Part shown: in pieces, positions 10,023-18,650 of the stretch
How the letters are laid out: the number at the start of each line of letters is the position of its first letter
Numbering within the stretch: position 1 is the stretch's first letter
DNA from: Thalassospiraceae bacterium LMO-JJ14
GTDB taxonomy: Bacteria > Pseudomonadota > Alphaproteobacteria > Rhodospirillales > Casp-alpha2
Reading direction: 5' to 3'
Length of the DNA: 64,000 nt
Assembly: GCA_021555105.2 (NCBI GenBank)
Contig: CP134604.1
Coordinates: forward strand, 3,583,501-3,647,500
Position numbers and translations under genes: made by a program
Notes under the pieces: model-generated
Told to the model about the DNA's origin: nothing
Database searches by the model: none
The model's input: the letters and a program-made list of their open reading frames with translations, nothing else

Positions 10023-10937
10023 TTATTCCCATTCCATCTGCTGAAATGCCGCCTGCGCATTGCGCCGGGCAAGGCTGTCGAACTGATCGAGATAGGCAAA
10101 AGCCGACTGGTCGACCTCGACCGAACCGATAATGTCGCCGCCGGCGTCGATATGCGCCGCCATCCGTGTGCGCAGATTGACGAGGTAGTCATACGTATCG
10201 GCCCGGGCTTTGCTTATCGTGGTGGCATGACCATGCCCGGGTACGACATGCACCGGTTCCAGCGCCGCCACGGCCTCAAAGGCCTTTGGCCAGCCGGCGA
10301 TGGAACTGTAATCGAGAACGCCGAGCAGTCTTTCCGTATAGACGATATCGCCGGTGAAGACGGTCTTTCTGTCGGCGAGCCAGACGTAGCTGTCGCCCGG
10401 CGTATGCGCGGGTCCTGGGTGTGCGATCCGGAAATGTACGCCACCGAGATCAAAACCGTAGGTGTCCTTGAACGTGACATCGGCATAGCGCGCTTCGGTG
10501 CCGTCGAGCGCATCGCCCAGCAATATCTTCAGACCCGCCATCTGCATATCGACACGGTCATGGTGATCCGCAACCGCCTTTTCCGACGCGATTACCGTCG
10601 CGCCCAGTGCCTGCCAGTAAGCGTTTCCCAGCCATCGGTGATCCTGACCGCCGGTATTGATCACGTACTTCACCGGCTGGTCGGTGATTTTGCGGATCGC
10701 GTCATGGATCTGCTCGGCACCCTTACGGCTGCCGCCGGAATCGACAAGTACGGTCCCCGCTGCGGTGACGACGACGCCGAACGTCGCATTGTTGGCCAGG
10801 TTTTCGGGGCTGCGCTGCTGCATTTCCCCGACCAGGGCCCAGACGCCGTCCGTCACCGGCTGTATTTCCAGCGCCGAAGCCGGCGCGGACAGAAGCAGAA
10901 ACGACAAGACGGCGAGCATTCGGCGGGACGGGCTCAT
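10023..10937 (-). CDS. Metallo-beta-lactamase-fold hydrolase with altered first metal motif
   Basis: A 304-residue protein with an export signal (SRRMLAVLSFLLLSAPASA), so probably periplasmic. The fold is recognisable: a strand with GTVLVDSGG near 61-69, then HPGPAHTPGDSYVWL with H178, FTGDIVY with D197, and VPGHGHATT near 232. The canonical THxHxDH zinc motif is replaced at 94-101 by NTGGQDHR, so at least two usual ligands are absent at their normal places. Exported relatives often sit near quinoprotein or oxidase genes. The start is chosen at the signal peptide; the open frame extends 351 bases further into unlikely sequence. Substrate unknown. It neighbours soxG (convergent) and a LysR regulator on the same strand. 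Confidence 0.8.
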   Translation of the reverse strand: MSPSRRMLAVLSFLLLSAPASALEIQPVTDGVWALVGEMQQRSPENLANNATFGVVVTAAGTVLVDSGGSRKGAEQIHDAIRKITDQPVKYVINTGGQDHRWLGNAYWQALGATVIASEKAVADHHDRVDMQMAGLKILLGDALDGTEARYADVTFKDTYGFDLGGVHFRIAHPGPAHTPGDSYVWLADRKTVFTGDIVYTERLLGVLDYSSIAGWPKAFEAVAALEPVHVVPGHGHATTISKARADTYDYLVNLRTRMAAHIDAGGDIIGSVEVDQSAFAYLDQFDSLARRNAQAAFQQMEWE

Positions 10938-10990
10938 GTGAAGCGGCTTTCCTGTTGCGGTCGGGGACTCATATGCATGATCGCTCAAGC

Positions 10991-11890
10991 CTAGACAACA
11001 GCCGCCGCCTCGGCAATCAGCCAGTCCGCGAACAATTGTATGTCTGCCGACATCGGCCTGCCGGCAGGCGTCGTCAGATAAAAAGCACCGGGCGAGCGGA
11101 TTTCCACATCCAGCGGCCTGACCAGCCGTCCTTCGCGGACCAGATCGCCGACGAATTGATGCCACCCCAGAACATAGCCCCGGCCTTCCAGCGCCATCTG
11201 CACACTGATCAGGTAATTCAGAAACTTGCCGCGCGCACCGCCGATCGAATGACCGGCTTCGCGAAACCAGGTTGCCCAGTCCAGCCACTGATCCCCTTCG
11301 ATGCCGCGGGAATCGAACAACGGATGGCCGGCCAGTTCCTCAAGTGATTTCGGCGCACCGACCCGTTCCAGAAAATCCGGACTGCAAACCGGGTAAACCA
11401 CATCATCGAACAGGAAACGGCTATCCAGATGCGGCCAGCGGCCGGCCCCGTAACGCACCGCGCAATCGGCTTCGCCGTGCTGCATGTCGATCGGCTCGTC
11501 CGCGACAACCTGGTTTATGGTGATCTCCGGCCACGCCGCCGAGAACGCGCCGAGCTTCGGCATCAGCCAGTAAAAAGCGAAACCGCCCGTGGTCCCGACC
11601 GTCACCTGACGTTCCTGATCGTCGGCACGAAGCATGGCCAGCATCGCCGCCATTTCACTGAAGCCGCGGTTCACCGGCTGAAACAAACGTTCGCCCGCGT
11701 TGCTCAGTTCGACGCGCCGGTGCAGCCGGTGAAACAGACGTTGCCCGGTATAAGCCTCGAGATTCTGAATTTGCCGGCTGACGGCGGCGGGTGACACGCC
11801 CAGTTCCTCGGCGGCGCGCGTAAAGCTCAACAACCGGGCGCAGGCCTCGAACGTCAGCAAAGCCGTCAGAGAGGGCAGATATCGGCGCAT
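10991..11890 (-). CDS. LysR-family transcriptional regulator (GcvA-like)
   Basis: A 299-residue regulator. The N-terminal winged helix-turn-helix reads FTRAAEELGVSPAAVSRQI at about 23-41, followed by the long linker helix and a periplasmic-binding-protein-like effector domain. The opening LPSLTALLTFEA and the segment ADCAVRYGAGRWP resemble the GcvA branch. It is divergent from the Rieske oxygenase gene across 138 bases, the usual arrangement for a LysR regulator and its target, so it probably controls the Rieske/FAD-oxidoreductase pair. The effector is not known. Confidence 0.9.
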   Translation of the reverse strand: MRRYLPSLTALLTFEACARLLSFTRAAEELGVSPAAVSRQIQNLEAYTGQRLFHRLHRRVELSNAGERLFQPVNRGFSEMAAMLAMLRADDQERQVTVGTTGGFAFYWLMPKLGAFSAAWPEITINQVVADEPIDMQHGEADCAVRYGAGRWPHLDSRFLFDDVVYPVCSPDFLERVGAPKSLEELAGHPLFDSRGIEGDQWLDWATWFREAGHSIGGARGKFLNYLISVQMALEGRGYVLGWHQFVGDLVREGRLVRPLDVEIRSPGAFYLTTPAGRPMSADIQLFADWLIAEAAAVV

Positions 11891-12028
11891 TTTTCAGATA
11901 ACCTGAAGTTAATCGTTAAGTGAATTATAGTGCCGTTGACCGGATTTTCAATCAACTCTAATCATGGTCGTACTCTCTGCGATACAGAGAGGTGTTGGTT
12001 TTCCTGCACTTTTGAGCAAGGCCATACC

Positions 12029-13264
12029 ATGAGCATCTTTGCCCTTAATCCAGATCAACCCGGATACATGTTCGAGTCATTTCAGCGGGTCCTCAATCCA
12101 ATCGAGACGGCGCGCGGCCTGCCCAACCGGATTTACACGGACAACGGTGCGCATGACTACGAATGCGCCCATGTCCTGACGCGGAGCTGGGCCTGCATCG
12201 GTTTTCAAAAGGATATCCCCAATCCGGGCGATGCCTTCCCGGTCGATTTTGCCGGCCACCCGCTGTTGATGGTTCACGGGCGCGATGGGGAAATCCGGGT
12301 TTTTCACAATGTCTGCCGGCACCGCGGCCGCATCCTCGTCGATGAGCCTGCGCATCTGAAATCGGCGATCGTCTGCGGCTATCACTGCTGGACCTATGCC
12401 CTAGACGGTCAACTGATCGGCGCGCCGCATGTCGGCGGCGTCGGCAAGCATGATTGCGCCGGCTTCGACAAGGCGAACATTCGCCTGCAGACCGTCCCGA
12501 ACGCCATATGGATGGGCATGGTGTTTGCCGATCTTTCCGGCCGCGCACCGCCGTTCCACGACTTCATTGCGCCGCTTCGCGAACGCTGGCGCGACTTCGA
12601 CGGCGTGCCCCTGATCCACACCGGCGACGACAGCACGATCACCTTCGATCTGGCGTGCAACTGGAAGCTGGCGGTGGAAAATTACTGCGAGGCCTATCAC
12701 CTGCCCTGGGTGCACCCGGAACTGAACCGTTACTCGCCGCTCGACAAGCACACACCAATCGTCGAGCCGATGTATTCAGGCCAGATCAGCGAATGCTACA
12801 ACCCTGAATTTCCCGAAGGCGCCCCGGCATTCCCGAGCCTGCCCGGGTTACCCGCCTACTGGGATAGCGGGGCGGAATACGTGGCGCTTTTCCCGAACGT
12901 CTTGCTGGGCGCTCACCGCGATCATTTTTTCGCCGGGCTGATCCTGCCCGACGGACCTGCGGGCACGCATGAACGCTTCGAGCTGTTTTATTTCGACGAC
13001 GCGGTGCGTGGTAATGAATACGCACCGTCGCGTGCCGCCAACCGGACGCTCTGGGAATCGGTGTTCGCCGAGGACCGGGACGCCGTCGAAGCGATGCAAC
13101 GCGGCCGCCGCTCATCGGGTTTCGACGGCGGCGTGTTCTCCCCGGTCATGGATCCGCCGACCCATGTCTTCAACATGTGGATCGCCCGGGCATGGATGGA
13201 TGCGGGGCGAAACGCCGCATCGGCAACCGACACAACCCTCCGGATGGAAAGAGATCGAGCGTAA
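12029..13264 (+). CDS. Rieske non-heme iron oxygenase, glycine-betaine demethylase type
   Basis: A 411-residue ring-hydroxylating-type oxygenase alpha subunit. The Rieske [2Fe-2S] ligands are C96, H98, C116 and H119; the catalytic mononuclear iron segment is NWKLAVENYCEAYHLPWVHP with H224 and H229. This ENYxExxHxxxxH pattern is that of the GbcA/stachydrine-demethylase group, which removes N-methyl groups from quaternary amines. It sits two bases before an FAD oxidoreductase and close to soxBDAG, so conversion of glycine betaine or a similar compound towards sarcosine is likely. No flavin reductase partner (GbcB) is adjacent. The start at 12029 follows an AAGG site; the 33 open codons upstream are unlikely to be coding. 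Confidence 0.88.
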   Translation: MSIFALNPDQPGYMFESFQRVLNPIETARGLPNRIYTDNGAHDYECAHVLTRSWACIGFQKDIPNPGDAFPVDFAGHPLLMVHGRDGEIRVFHNVCRHRGRILVDEPAHLKSAIVCGYHCWTYALDGQLIGAPHVGGVGKHDCAGFDKANIRLQTVPNAIWMGMVFADLSGRAPPFHDFIAPLRERWRDFDGVPLIHTGDDSTITFDLACNWKLAVENYCEAYHLPWVHPELNRYSPLDKHTPIVEPMYSGQISECYNPEFPEGAPAFPSLPGLPAYWDSGAEYVALFPNVLLGAHRDHFFAGLILPDGPAGTHERFELFYFDDAVRGNEYAPSRAANRTLWESVFAEDRDAVEAMQRGRRSSGFDGGVFSPVMDPPTHVFNMWIARAWMDAGRNAASATDTTLRMERDRA

Positions 13265-13266
13265 CC

Positions 13267-14604
13267 ATGGCATTTCCGACACACAGCAAGTACGTCATCA
13301 TCGGCGCCGGCATTCACGGCCTGAGCACCGCCTATCATCTGGCCCTGGAACTGAAAGCCAAGGGGCTGGGATCGGGCGAAGATATTCTGTTGATCGACAA
13401 GACCGCGATCGCCGCCGGGGCATCCGGCATTGCCTGCGGTGTCGTGCGCAACAACTATTTCCAGCCCGCCATGCGCGAGTTGATGGCGCACTCGGTCTCG
13501 GTCTGGGAAAGCGACATGGCGGCCTTCAGCTATCACCCGGTCGGGTATATGCAGATCAGTCATGATGGCATGCTCGAAGATGTCGGGTCGATCTATGAAC
13601 AGCAGAAAGCCATCGGCTATCCCTCCACGTTCGTCACCGGCAGCGAAAATTGCAGCACCTACATGCAGGGCATTTTTTCCGACTGGCAGGCGCAGGGTAT
13701 CACCTCGGTACTGCACGAACAGAAAGGCGGTTACGCCAACAACACCAAGGCCATGTACGGCCTGGCCGGAAAAGCGGAAGCGGCGGGCGTCAGAATCCTG
13801 ACCGGCGCCGCCGTGCAGGAACTGCGCATGGACGCAGGCGCGGTGACGGCCGTCGTCACCGACCGGGGCGTTGTCGAAACGGACTATGTCGTCGTCGCCG
13901 TCGGCCCGTGGGTGAAGTCCATCTGGGACATGCTCGAACTGCCGAAAACCGTCAGCATCAAGGGCGCCGACGGCGTCATGCACGACGGCGTTGAGATGTG
14001 GACCTACTGGTCGCTGCAGGAAGGCACGCTCGGCGTCGCCCCCGATTATCAGAAAACCAATGACGGCGCGATGCCGCCGGTGATCCATGTCGACACCGAT
14101 GCGCCCTTGCTGTCGGATGTCGACGGCTCTCTGATCACCGACCGGCCGTGGGGCATCTATTACAAACCGGATACGCACTTTGACGGCGTACAGGGCGGCG
14201 CCATGCCGTACATCGTTAAAACGCCGGCCGAGCAGGTCGCCGTCGATCCGTACGGCGTCGATTCACCGGATTTCATCGTCGGTGACGACTTCGCACACAT
14301 GTGGTGTTCGGCACTCGCGCATTGCCAGAAACGCTTCGAAGGTCAGATCGGCAAGTACCGTAAAACCCCCTCGGGCGGCATCGGCTGCTTCACGCCGGAC
14401 AGCTTTCCGGTTTGCGATGTGTTCCGGGAAAACTGCTACATCATCGCCGATTCAAATCACGGCTTCAAAATGCTTGGCGTCGGCAAACTCGTCGCCGGGG
14501 AAATAACCGGCACCGAGTCGAAACTGCTGGCGCCGTTCCGCCATGCCCGTTACGCCGCCGGGGAACTGCATCCGGTATCGAACAGCCCGTATCCCTGGAG
14601 CTAG
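13267..14604 (+). CDS. FAD-dependent oxidoreductase, SoxB/dimethylglycine-dehydrogenase-like
   Basis: A 445-residue DAO-family flavoprotein. The FAD-binding motif IIGAGIHGLSTAYHLALE begins near residue 11, and GIACGVVRNNYFQPAMREL resembles the RNN(Y) region of sarcosine oxidase beta. The C-terminal part has GGIGCFTPDSFPVCDVF and DSNHGFKMLGVGKLVAGE. It probably oxidises an N-methylated amine formed by the Rieske enzyme encoded two bases upstream, for example dimethylglycine, but the substrate is inferred from context. The start MAFPTHSKYVII is used; the open frame overlaps the end of the Rieske gene without merit. It converges on the transporter gene at 14649. Confidence 0.85.
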   Translation: MAFPTHSKYVIIGAGIHGLSTAYHLALELKAKGLGSGEDILLIDKTAIAAGASGIACGVVRNNYFQPAMRELMAHSVSVWESDMAAFSYHPVGYMQISHDGMLEDVGSIYEQQKAIGYPSTFVTGSENCSTYMQGIFSDWQAQGITSVLHEQKGGYANNTKAMYGLAGKAEAAGVRILTGAAVQELRMDAGAVTAVVTDRGVVETDYVVVAVGPWVKSIWDMLELPKTVSIKGADGVMHDGVEMWTYWSLQEGTLGVAPDYQKTNDGAMPPVIHVDTDAPLLSDVDGSLITDRPWGIYYKPDTHFDGVQGGAMPYIVKTPAEQVAVDPYGVDSPDFIVGDDFAHMWCSALAHCQKRFEGQIGKYRKTPSGGIGCFTPDSFPVCDVFRENCYIIADSNHGFKMLGVGKLVAGEITGTESKLLAPFRHARYAAGELHPVSNSPYPWS

Positions 14605-14648
14605 GGACCGCTTTAAATCCGGGCGCGCGCCGCCGACAGCGCAGCCGC

Positions 14649-15806
14649 TCAGCCGTTCGCGCCGTTTTGATTTCGGGACCGGATATACGCCGCGCGGGCG
14701 GCTTCGAGGACGAAGCCGATGAGCAGACCGGCGGCGACATTGAGCACGACGCAGGCCACCCCGGTGGCGACGATGACGGCGCGGCAACTGGGCATGGCGT
14801 CGAACACGCGTCTGCCCAGGGCCATCTCGGTCCCGGCAATGCACAGCATGGCGCCCAGCGCGCCCAGCGGCAGCACGCCCAGTATCGCCGCGGCGCCCGG
14901 CCCGAAAGCAAGCCCCAGTGTCAGGCACAGCGTGCCGAAGATCGCCGGCGCGATCCATGTCCGCGCGCCGAACCCGTATTGCGCCACCAGCCCGCCCGAG
15001 CCGTGACACATCGGTATCGCACCCAGCGGCGCCAGCACGATGTTGAGGATGCCGGTACTCGCCGCGAGCCGGTTCGGCGTCAGGCGAGCGCGGTCTTCGG
15101 GAAAGTAATCGCCGGCAATCGCCGACGTCGCGATGACCGCGTTCGAGAACGTCAGTGCCAGTTGCGGCAGCACGGCGATCAGCAGCGCGCCTTCGAAATC
15201 GCCGGGCGACGGCAAGGCGACCGCGGGCAGCGACCATGAAATCCCGACGCCCGCCAGTTGCCCCGGCTCGGCGATCAACGACAGTCCGGCGGCGGCAATG
15301 AAAACGCCGATACATGAAAATGCCCGGTAGCGGGTAAAGATCAGTGCCGCCAGCACGACCAGCGCGCCGACGCCGAACACCGGCTCGCTCAGCAGATGTT
15401 TGAACCCCATGATGGCGAGTTGCGCACCGACGCCCAGTTGCACCCCGGCGATGACGGTGCCCGGCAGCATCCGCGCAATCCTGTCGACGACACCGCCGGC
15501 GGCGAGGATCGCCAGCACGGCACCGATGATGACCCCGCTCGCCATCATCTCCGCCGGCGTCAGCGCCCCGACGATCGCCAGCGCGGTGATCGCCTTCATC
15601 GGCTGCACGGGGATCGGGCGGCGGTAGAACGCGGCGACGGCCAGGGCAAATATGCCGAAGCCGGTAAGCACGCCGGACGCATCGAAGCTGCCGAGCGCCA
15701 GCACACCGAGCACGAGCGGCAGGAAGGTGCCGAAGTCGGCAACCGAGCCGGAAATCTCACCGGCGAGGCCGGGTGGCGGGGGGGTCTGCTTGTGCGGCGA
15801 AATCAT
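14649..15806 (-). CDS. MOT1-like molybdate/sulfate-type transporter
   Basis: A 385-residue polytopic membrane protein with about ten hydrophobic segments. Two internal motifs are diagnostic of the MOT1 branch of the SulP superfamily: EISGSVADFGTFLPLVLGVL near the N-terminus with PIPVQPMKAITA shortly after, and IPMCHGSGGLVAQYGFGA in the second half. Characterised MOT1 proteins import molybdate with high affinity. Molybdenum supply would fit a denitrifier, but no molybdoenzyme gene is in the window. Monocistronic; convergent with the FAD oxidoreductase gene and divergent from the TrpD2-like gene across 281 bases. Confidence 0.83.
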   Translation of the reverse strand: MISPHKQTPPPPGLAGEISGSVADFGTFLPLVLGVLALGSFDASGVLTGFGIFALAVAAFYRRPIPVQPMKAITALAIVGALTPAEMMASGVIIGAVLAILAAGGVVDRIARMLPGTVIAGVQLGVGAQLAIMGFKHLLSEPVFGVGALVVLAALIFTRYRAFSCIGVFIAAAGLSLIAEPGQLAGVGISWSLPAVALPSPGDFEGALLIAVLPQLALTFSNAVIATSAIAGDYFPEDRARLTPNRLAASTGILNIVLAPLGAIPMCHGSGGLVAQYGFGARTWIAPAIFGTLCLTLGLAFGPGAAAILGVLPLGALGAMLCIAGTEMALGRRVFDAMPSCRAVIVATGVACVVLNVAAGLLIGFVLEAARAAYIRSRNQNGANG

Positions 15807-16015
15807 ATCCGGTTATTCATCCCTGAAATCGTGCGGCATACGGCTAAAACAGGCCAAAAAGTGTTAACAATCCGGCCGCCCGGAGAGTCTCGCCGGAATT
15901 TATGCAGTTTAAAACAGGAAATTGCAGATGCGGGTCATGATCTGCCTGTGAACAGGGTCGGGCCTCAACGATGGATCACAGAAACCGGACCGGCGGTTCT
16001 CCGACATGGTTTCGC

Positions 16016-16029
16016 TTGACCTATGTTAA
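16016..16029. promoter_or_regulatory. FNR/Dnr-type box upstream of the TrpD2-like gene
   Basis: TTGAC-N4-GTTAA, a near-perfect palindrome of the FNR/Dnr/NNR family (half site TTGA[CT]). It lies 58 bases before the ATG at 16088, a spacing that suits activation from about -41. Confidence 0.6.
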
Positions 16030-16087
16030 GGCGGGCTTCCCTCCATCTCCACATGATGTCCTGAGATAATTTATCAGGGCACATATT

Positions 16088-17107
16088 ATGGATTTTTCAG
16101 GCTTCACCAGAATTATCGGCCGTGGCCCGACACTGTCGCGCCCGCTGACCCGTGAAGAAGCACGCGAAGCAATGGCTATGGTGTTGTCGGATAATGTCGA
16201 TCCGGTTCAGCTCGGCGGCTTTCTGCTGGTCCTGCGTCAACGTGGCGAAACCGCCGAGGAACTGGCCGGTTTCGTCGATGCCGTCCACGCAAGGATCGGC
16301 CTGCCAGCCAACGGCAAGACGCCCGATATCGATTGGCCCAGCTACGCCGACCACCATCGCCAGCAGCCATGGTTCGTGCTGTCGGCAATGCTGCTCGCGT
16401 CATTCGGTATCAAGGTCCTGATGCACGGCATTGAGGGCACGGTCGAGGGCTGCGCACCGACACGGCTGGCACTTGAAGCACTGGGGATTTCACCGAGCCG
16501 CTCGCTTGCCGAGGCTTCGTCACAGTTGATTAACGGTAGCTTCGCCTACATCGACCTTGCCGACATGTCCCCCGAAACAGAAACGCTGTTTCATTATAAA
16601 CCACTGCTGGGCGTGCGCTCGGTCGCAAATACGTTCGTGCGTGACCTGAACCCGCTTCGCAGTAACTTTACCCTCGTCGGCATCGTCCACTCGCCATATC
16701 GTCAGGTTCACCAGAACGCGCTTGGGCTCCTCGGCCAGCCGAATGCTGCCGTGTTCAAGGGCATTGGCGGCGAGGCCCAGCGTAATCCTTTTAAAAGTGT
16801 GCAGATCGCGACACTGAACGATGGCCACCACGGAATTGAAGACTGGCCCGCGACATTAACTGGCGAACCTTTCCTGTGGCGCGAGGAAGACCTGAGCCCG
16901 CAGAGGATCGCCGCACTCTGGGAAGGCCGCATCTCCCATCCCTCGGCCGAAGCCTCTATCATCGCGACGGCTGCTGTCGTGTTGAAACTGTCCGGGCGTG
17001 CAGAAACCCGCACAGAGGCGCAAATGCGCGCGCAGTCAATGTGGCAGGACCGCCACGATGCCCAAGGGCATTCAGCCTTTAGTGACTTGTCCCGGACGAC
17101 AGCGTGA
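16088..17107 (+). CDS. TrpD2/YbiB-like glycosyltransferase-family protein
   Basis: A 339-residue protein related to anthranilate phosphoribosyltransferase but of the YbiB/TrpD2 type. Visible family features are the N-terminal helical domain (RPLTREEAREAMAMVLSD), the segment DIDWPSYADHHRQQPWF, and KVLMHGIEGTVEGCAPTRLA, where TrpD has its phosphoribosyl-pyrophosphate glycine loop. E. coli YbiB binds nucleic acid and its enzymatic role is unsettled; a tryptophan role is unlikely here because no trp genes are present. A Dnr-type box precedes it, so it is probably expressed with the denitrification genes. It converges on nirN and the two coding ends overlap by 29 bases. Confidence 0.82.
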   Translation: MDFSGFTRIIGRGPTLSRPLTREEAREAMAMVLSDNVDPVQLGGFLLVLRQRGETAEELAGFVDAVHARIGLPANGKTPDIDWPSYADHHRQQPWFVLSAMLLASFGIKVLMHGIEGTVEGCAPTRLALEALGISPSRSLAEASSQLINGSFAYIDLADMSPETETLFHYKPLLGVRSVANTFVRDLNPLRSNFTLVGIVHSPYRQVHQNALGLLGQPNAAVFKGIGGEAQRNPFKSVQIATLNDGHHGIEDWPATLTGEPFLWREEDLSPQRIAALWEGRISHPSAEASIIATAAVVLKLSGRAETRTEAQMRAQSMWQDRHDAQGHSAFSDLSRTTA

Positions 17108-18650
17108 TCTTGTTGTAGACGTTGTACTTCCCTGACGGCTTGACCATCGGTATCCGTTTCACTTCCTCAAGCGTCGCGGCATCGTAGACCACCAGCGCAC
17201 CATCCATTTCCCAGATACTGGCGAGCGCAAAATCACCGTTCCTGGTAAATTCGATATGCGCCGCGGTTTTGCCGGGTGCCGGGCGCAGCGTCTTGACGAT
17301 TTCAAGTGTCCGCTTGTCGATCACGTGGATGGCGTCCTTGTTGGGGCCGAAGAAAACATCGACCCAGGCATAGGGCGTTTTTTCGTGTGAGCGCATGAAG
17401 AAGCCGGGCCCCAGCGTTTTGATCTGCTTGACGGTTTGCCATGACTGCATATCGATGACACTGACCAGACCGCCCTTCAGGTGCGGCGTTGCGAATACTT
17501 GGCGACCCTTGTAATCGAAGGTTATGCCGGAGCCCAGGTGCGGCAACCCCTCAAGATCAAGATCGGCGACTTTGCGCCCGACATTCAGGTTCACAACCTG
17601 CCCTTTCTTGGCGTTGCGGGCGGCCCCCATGAGATTGCGATAATCCTGGTCGAACAGGAAATCATCGACAAAGTCATTCAGGACGATATGGCGTACCGGG
17701 AACGGGCCCGTGTCGAATGCGCCTTCCAGCATGCCCGGTTCGTAATTATGGATCAGCCCCGTCGGCACCGGTTTCGGATTGTCCGAATAGGAAATTTCCC
17801 ATACTTCCGGGATGTCCTTCAGGGCGATGATGAAGCTTTCGCGGGGCGCCGCCGTATAGACTGCGCTGACCCGTGACGATGCCCCTTTCTTGCCCCGCAC
17901 GTCGATCAACTTTATCGGTTTCAGCTCGCGTGCATCCAACAGCACCAGCGTATGCGGCAGGAAATTCCCGGCCATCACATATCGGCCGTCCGCCGATACG
18001 GCGATATTGCGGGTATTGATCCCAACACGCACCTCGGCTACCGGCTTGAAAGTAAAGAGGTCATACTTGCTGACCCAGCCGTCACGCGATGCCAGATAGA
18101 CAAACCGGCCGTCCGGCGAATACTTGGCGCCGCCGTGCAGCGCGAAACGGGATTTGAAGCGCCACAGCGGGTCGAACGTATCGCCATCGAGGATCGTCAC
18201 ATGGTGATCGCCAGTTTCCACCACCGTGAACAGGTTCAACGGATCTGCCTTGTGAACCGGTGTATCGCCGAGACCATCCAGCGCATTGTGGAGAATATGA
18301 CTGGCTTCGATGTCGGCCATGTCCCATCCCGGCACACTGGGCAGCGGTTGATAGATAAAGTCTGCTAGCGACTGGATATCCGCTTCCGAAAGTTGCTGTG
18401 CGAAACCGGGCATCTGTGTCGCCAGGCGTCCATTGGCTATCGTAGTGACGGCGTTCTTTTTCCTGAGTCGGCTGAGATTCTCGGGCAACAGTGCCGGGCC
18501 GATGCCGCCCAGCCGGTCGGCGCCATGACAGGCCGCACAATGCTGCTGATAAACCGCCAGGGTTTTCGCATCGAAGGCAGTTTCGCCGGCAAGCCCCGGC
18601 GACCCGCCGGTAACGAATGCCGCAACCAACAACAGCTTAACGAACCGCAT
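17079..18650 (-). CDS. nirN: NirN, cytochrome c / heme d1-domain protein of heme d1 maturation
   Basis: A 523-residue periplasmic protein with a signal peptide (VKLLLVAAFVTGGSPGLAG), a class I cytochrome c domain with CAACH at 38-42, then an eight-bladed d1-type propeller (about 140-523). NirN is a dihydro-heme d1 dehydrogenase that installs the last double bond of the d1 acrylate before transfer to NirS. It resembles NirS but is encoded as the last gene of the nir operon, and its C-terminus differs (MVKPSGKYNVYNKITLSSGTSH). It overlaps the end of nirJ by 14 bases. Its stop lies inside the convergent TrpD2-like gene. Confidence 0.93.
   Translation of the reverse strand: MRFVKLLLVAAFVTGGSPGLAGETAFDAKTLAVYQQHCAACHGADRLGGIGPALLPENLSRLRKKNAVTTIANGRLATQMPGFAQQLSEADIQSLADFIYQPLPSVPGWDMADIEASHILHNALDGLGDTPVHKADPLNLFTVVETGDHHVTILDGDTFDPLWRFKSRFALHGGAKYSPDGRFVYLASRDGWVSKYDLFTFKPVAEVRVGINTRNIAVSADGRYVMAGNFLPHTLVLLDARELKPIKLIDVRGKKGASSRVSAVYTAAPRESFIIALKDIPEVWEISYSDNPKPVPTGLIHNYEPGMLEGAFDTGPFPVRHIVLNDFVDDFLFDQDYRNLMGAARNAKKGQVVNLNVGRKVADLDLEGLPHLGSGITFDYKGRQVFATPHLKGGLVSVIDMQSWQTVKQIKTLGPGFFMRSHEKTPYAWVDVFFGPNKDAIHVIDKRTLEIVKTLRPAPGKTAAHIEFTRNGDFALASIWEMDGALVVYDAATLEEVKRIPMVKPSGKYNVYNKITLSSGTSH

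Noticed and set aside
12988-14178. 396-codon frame antisense to the Rieske and FAD oxidoreductase genes
   Set aside because: Crosses two real genes on the other strand and has no family resemblance.
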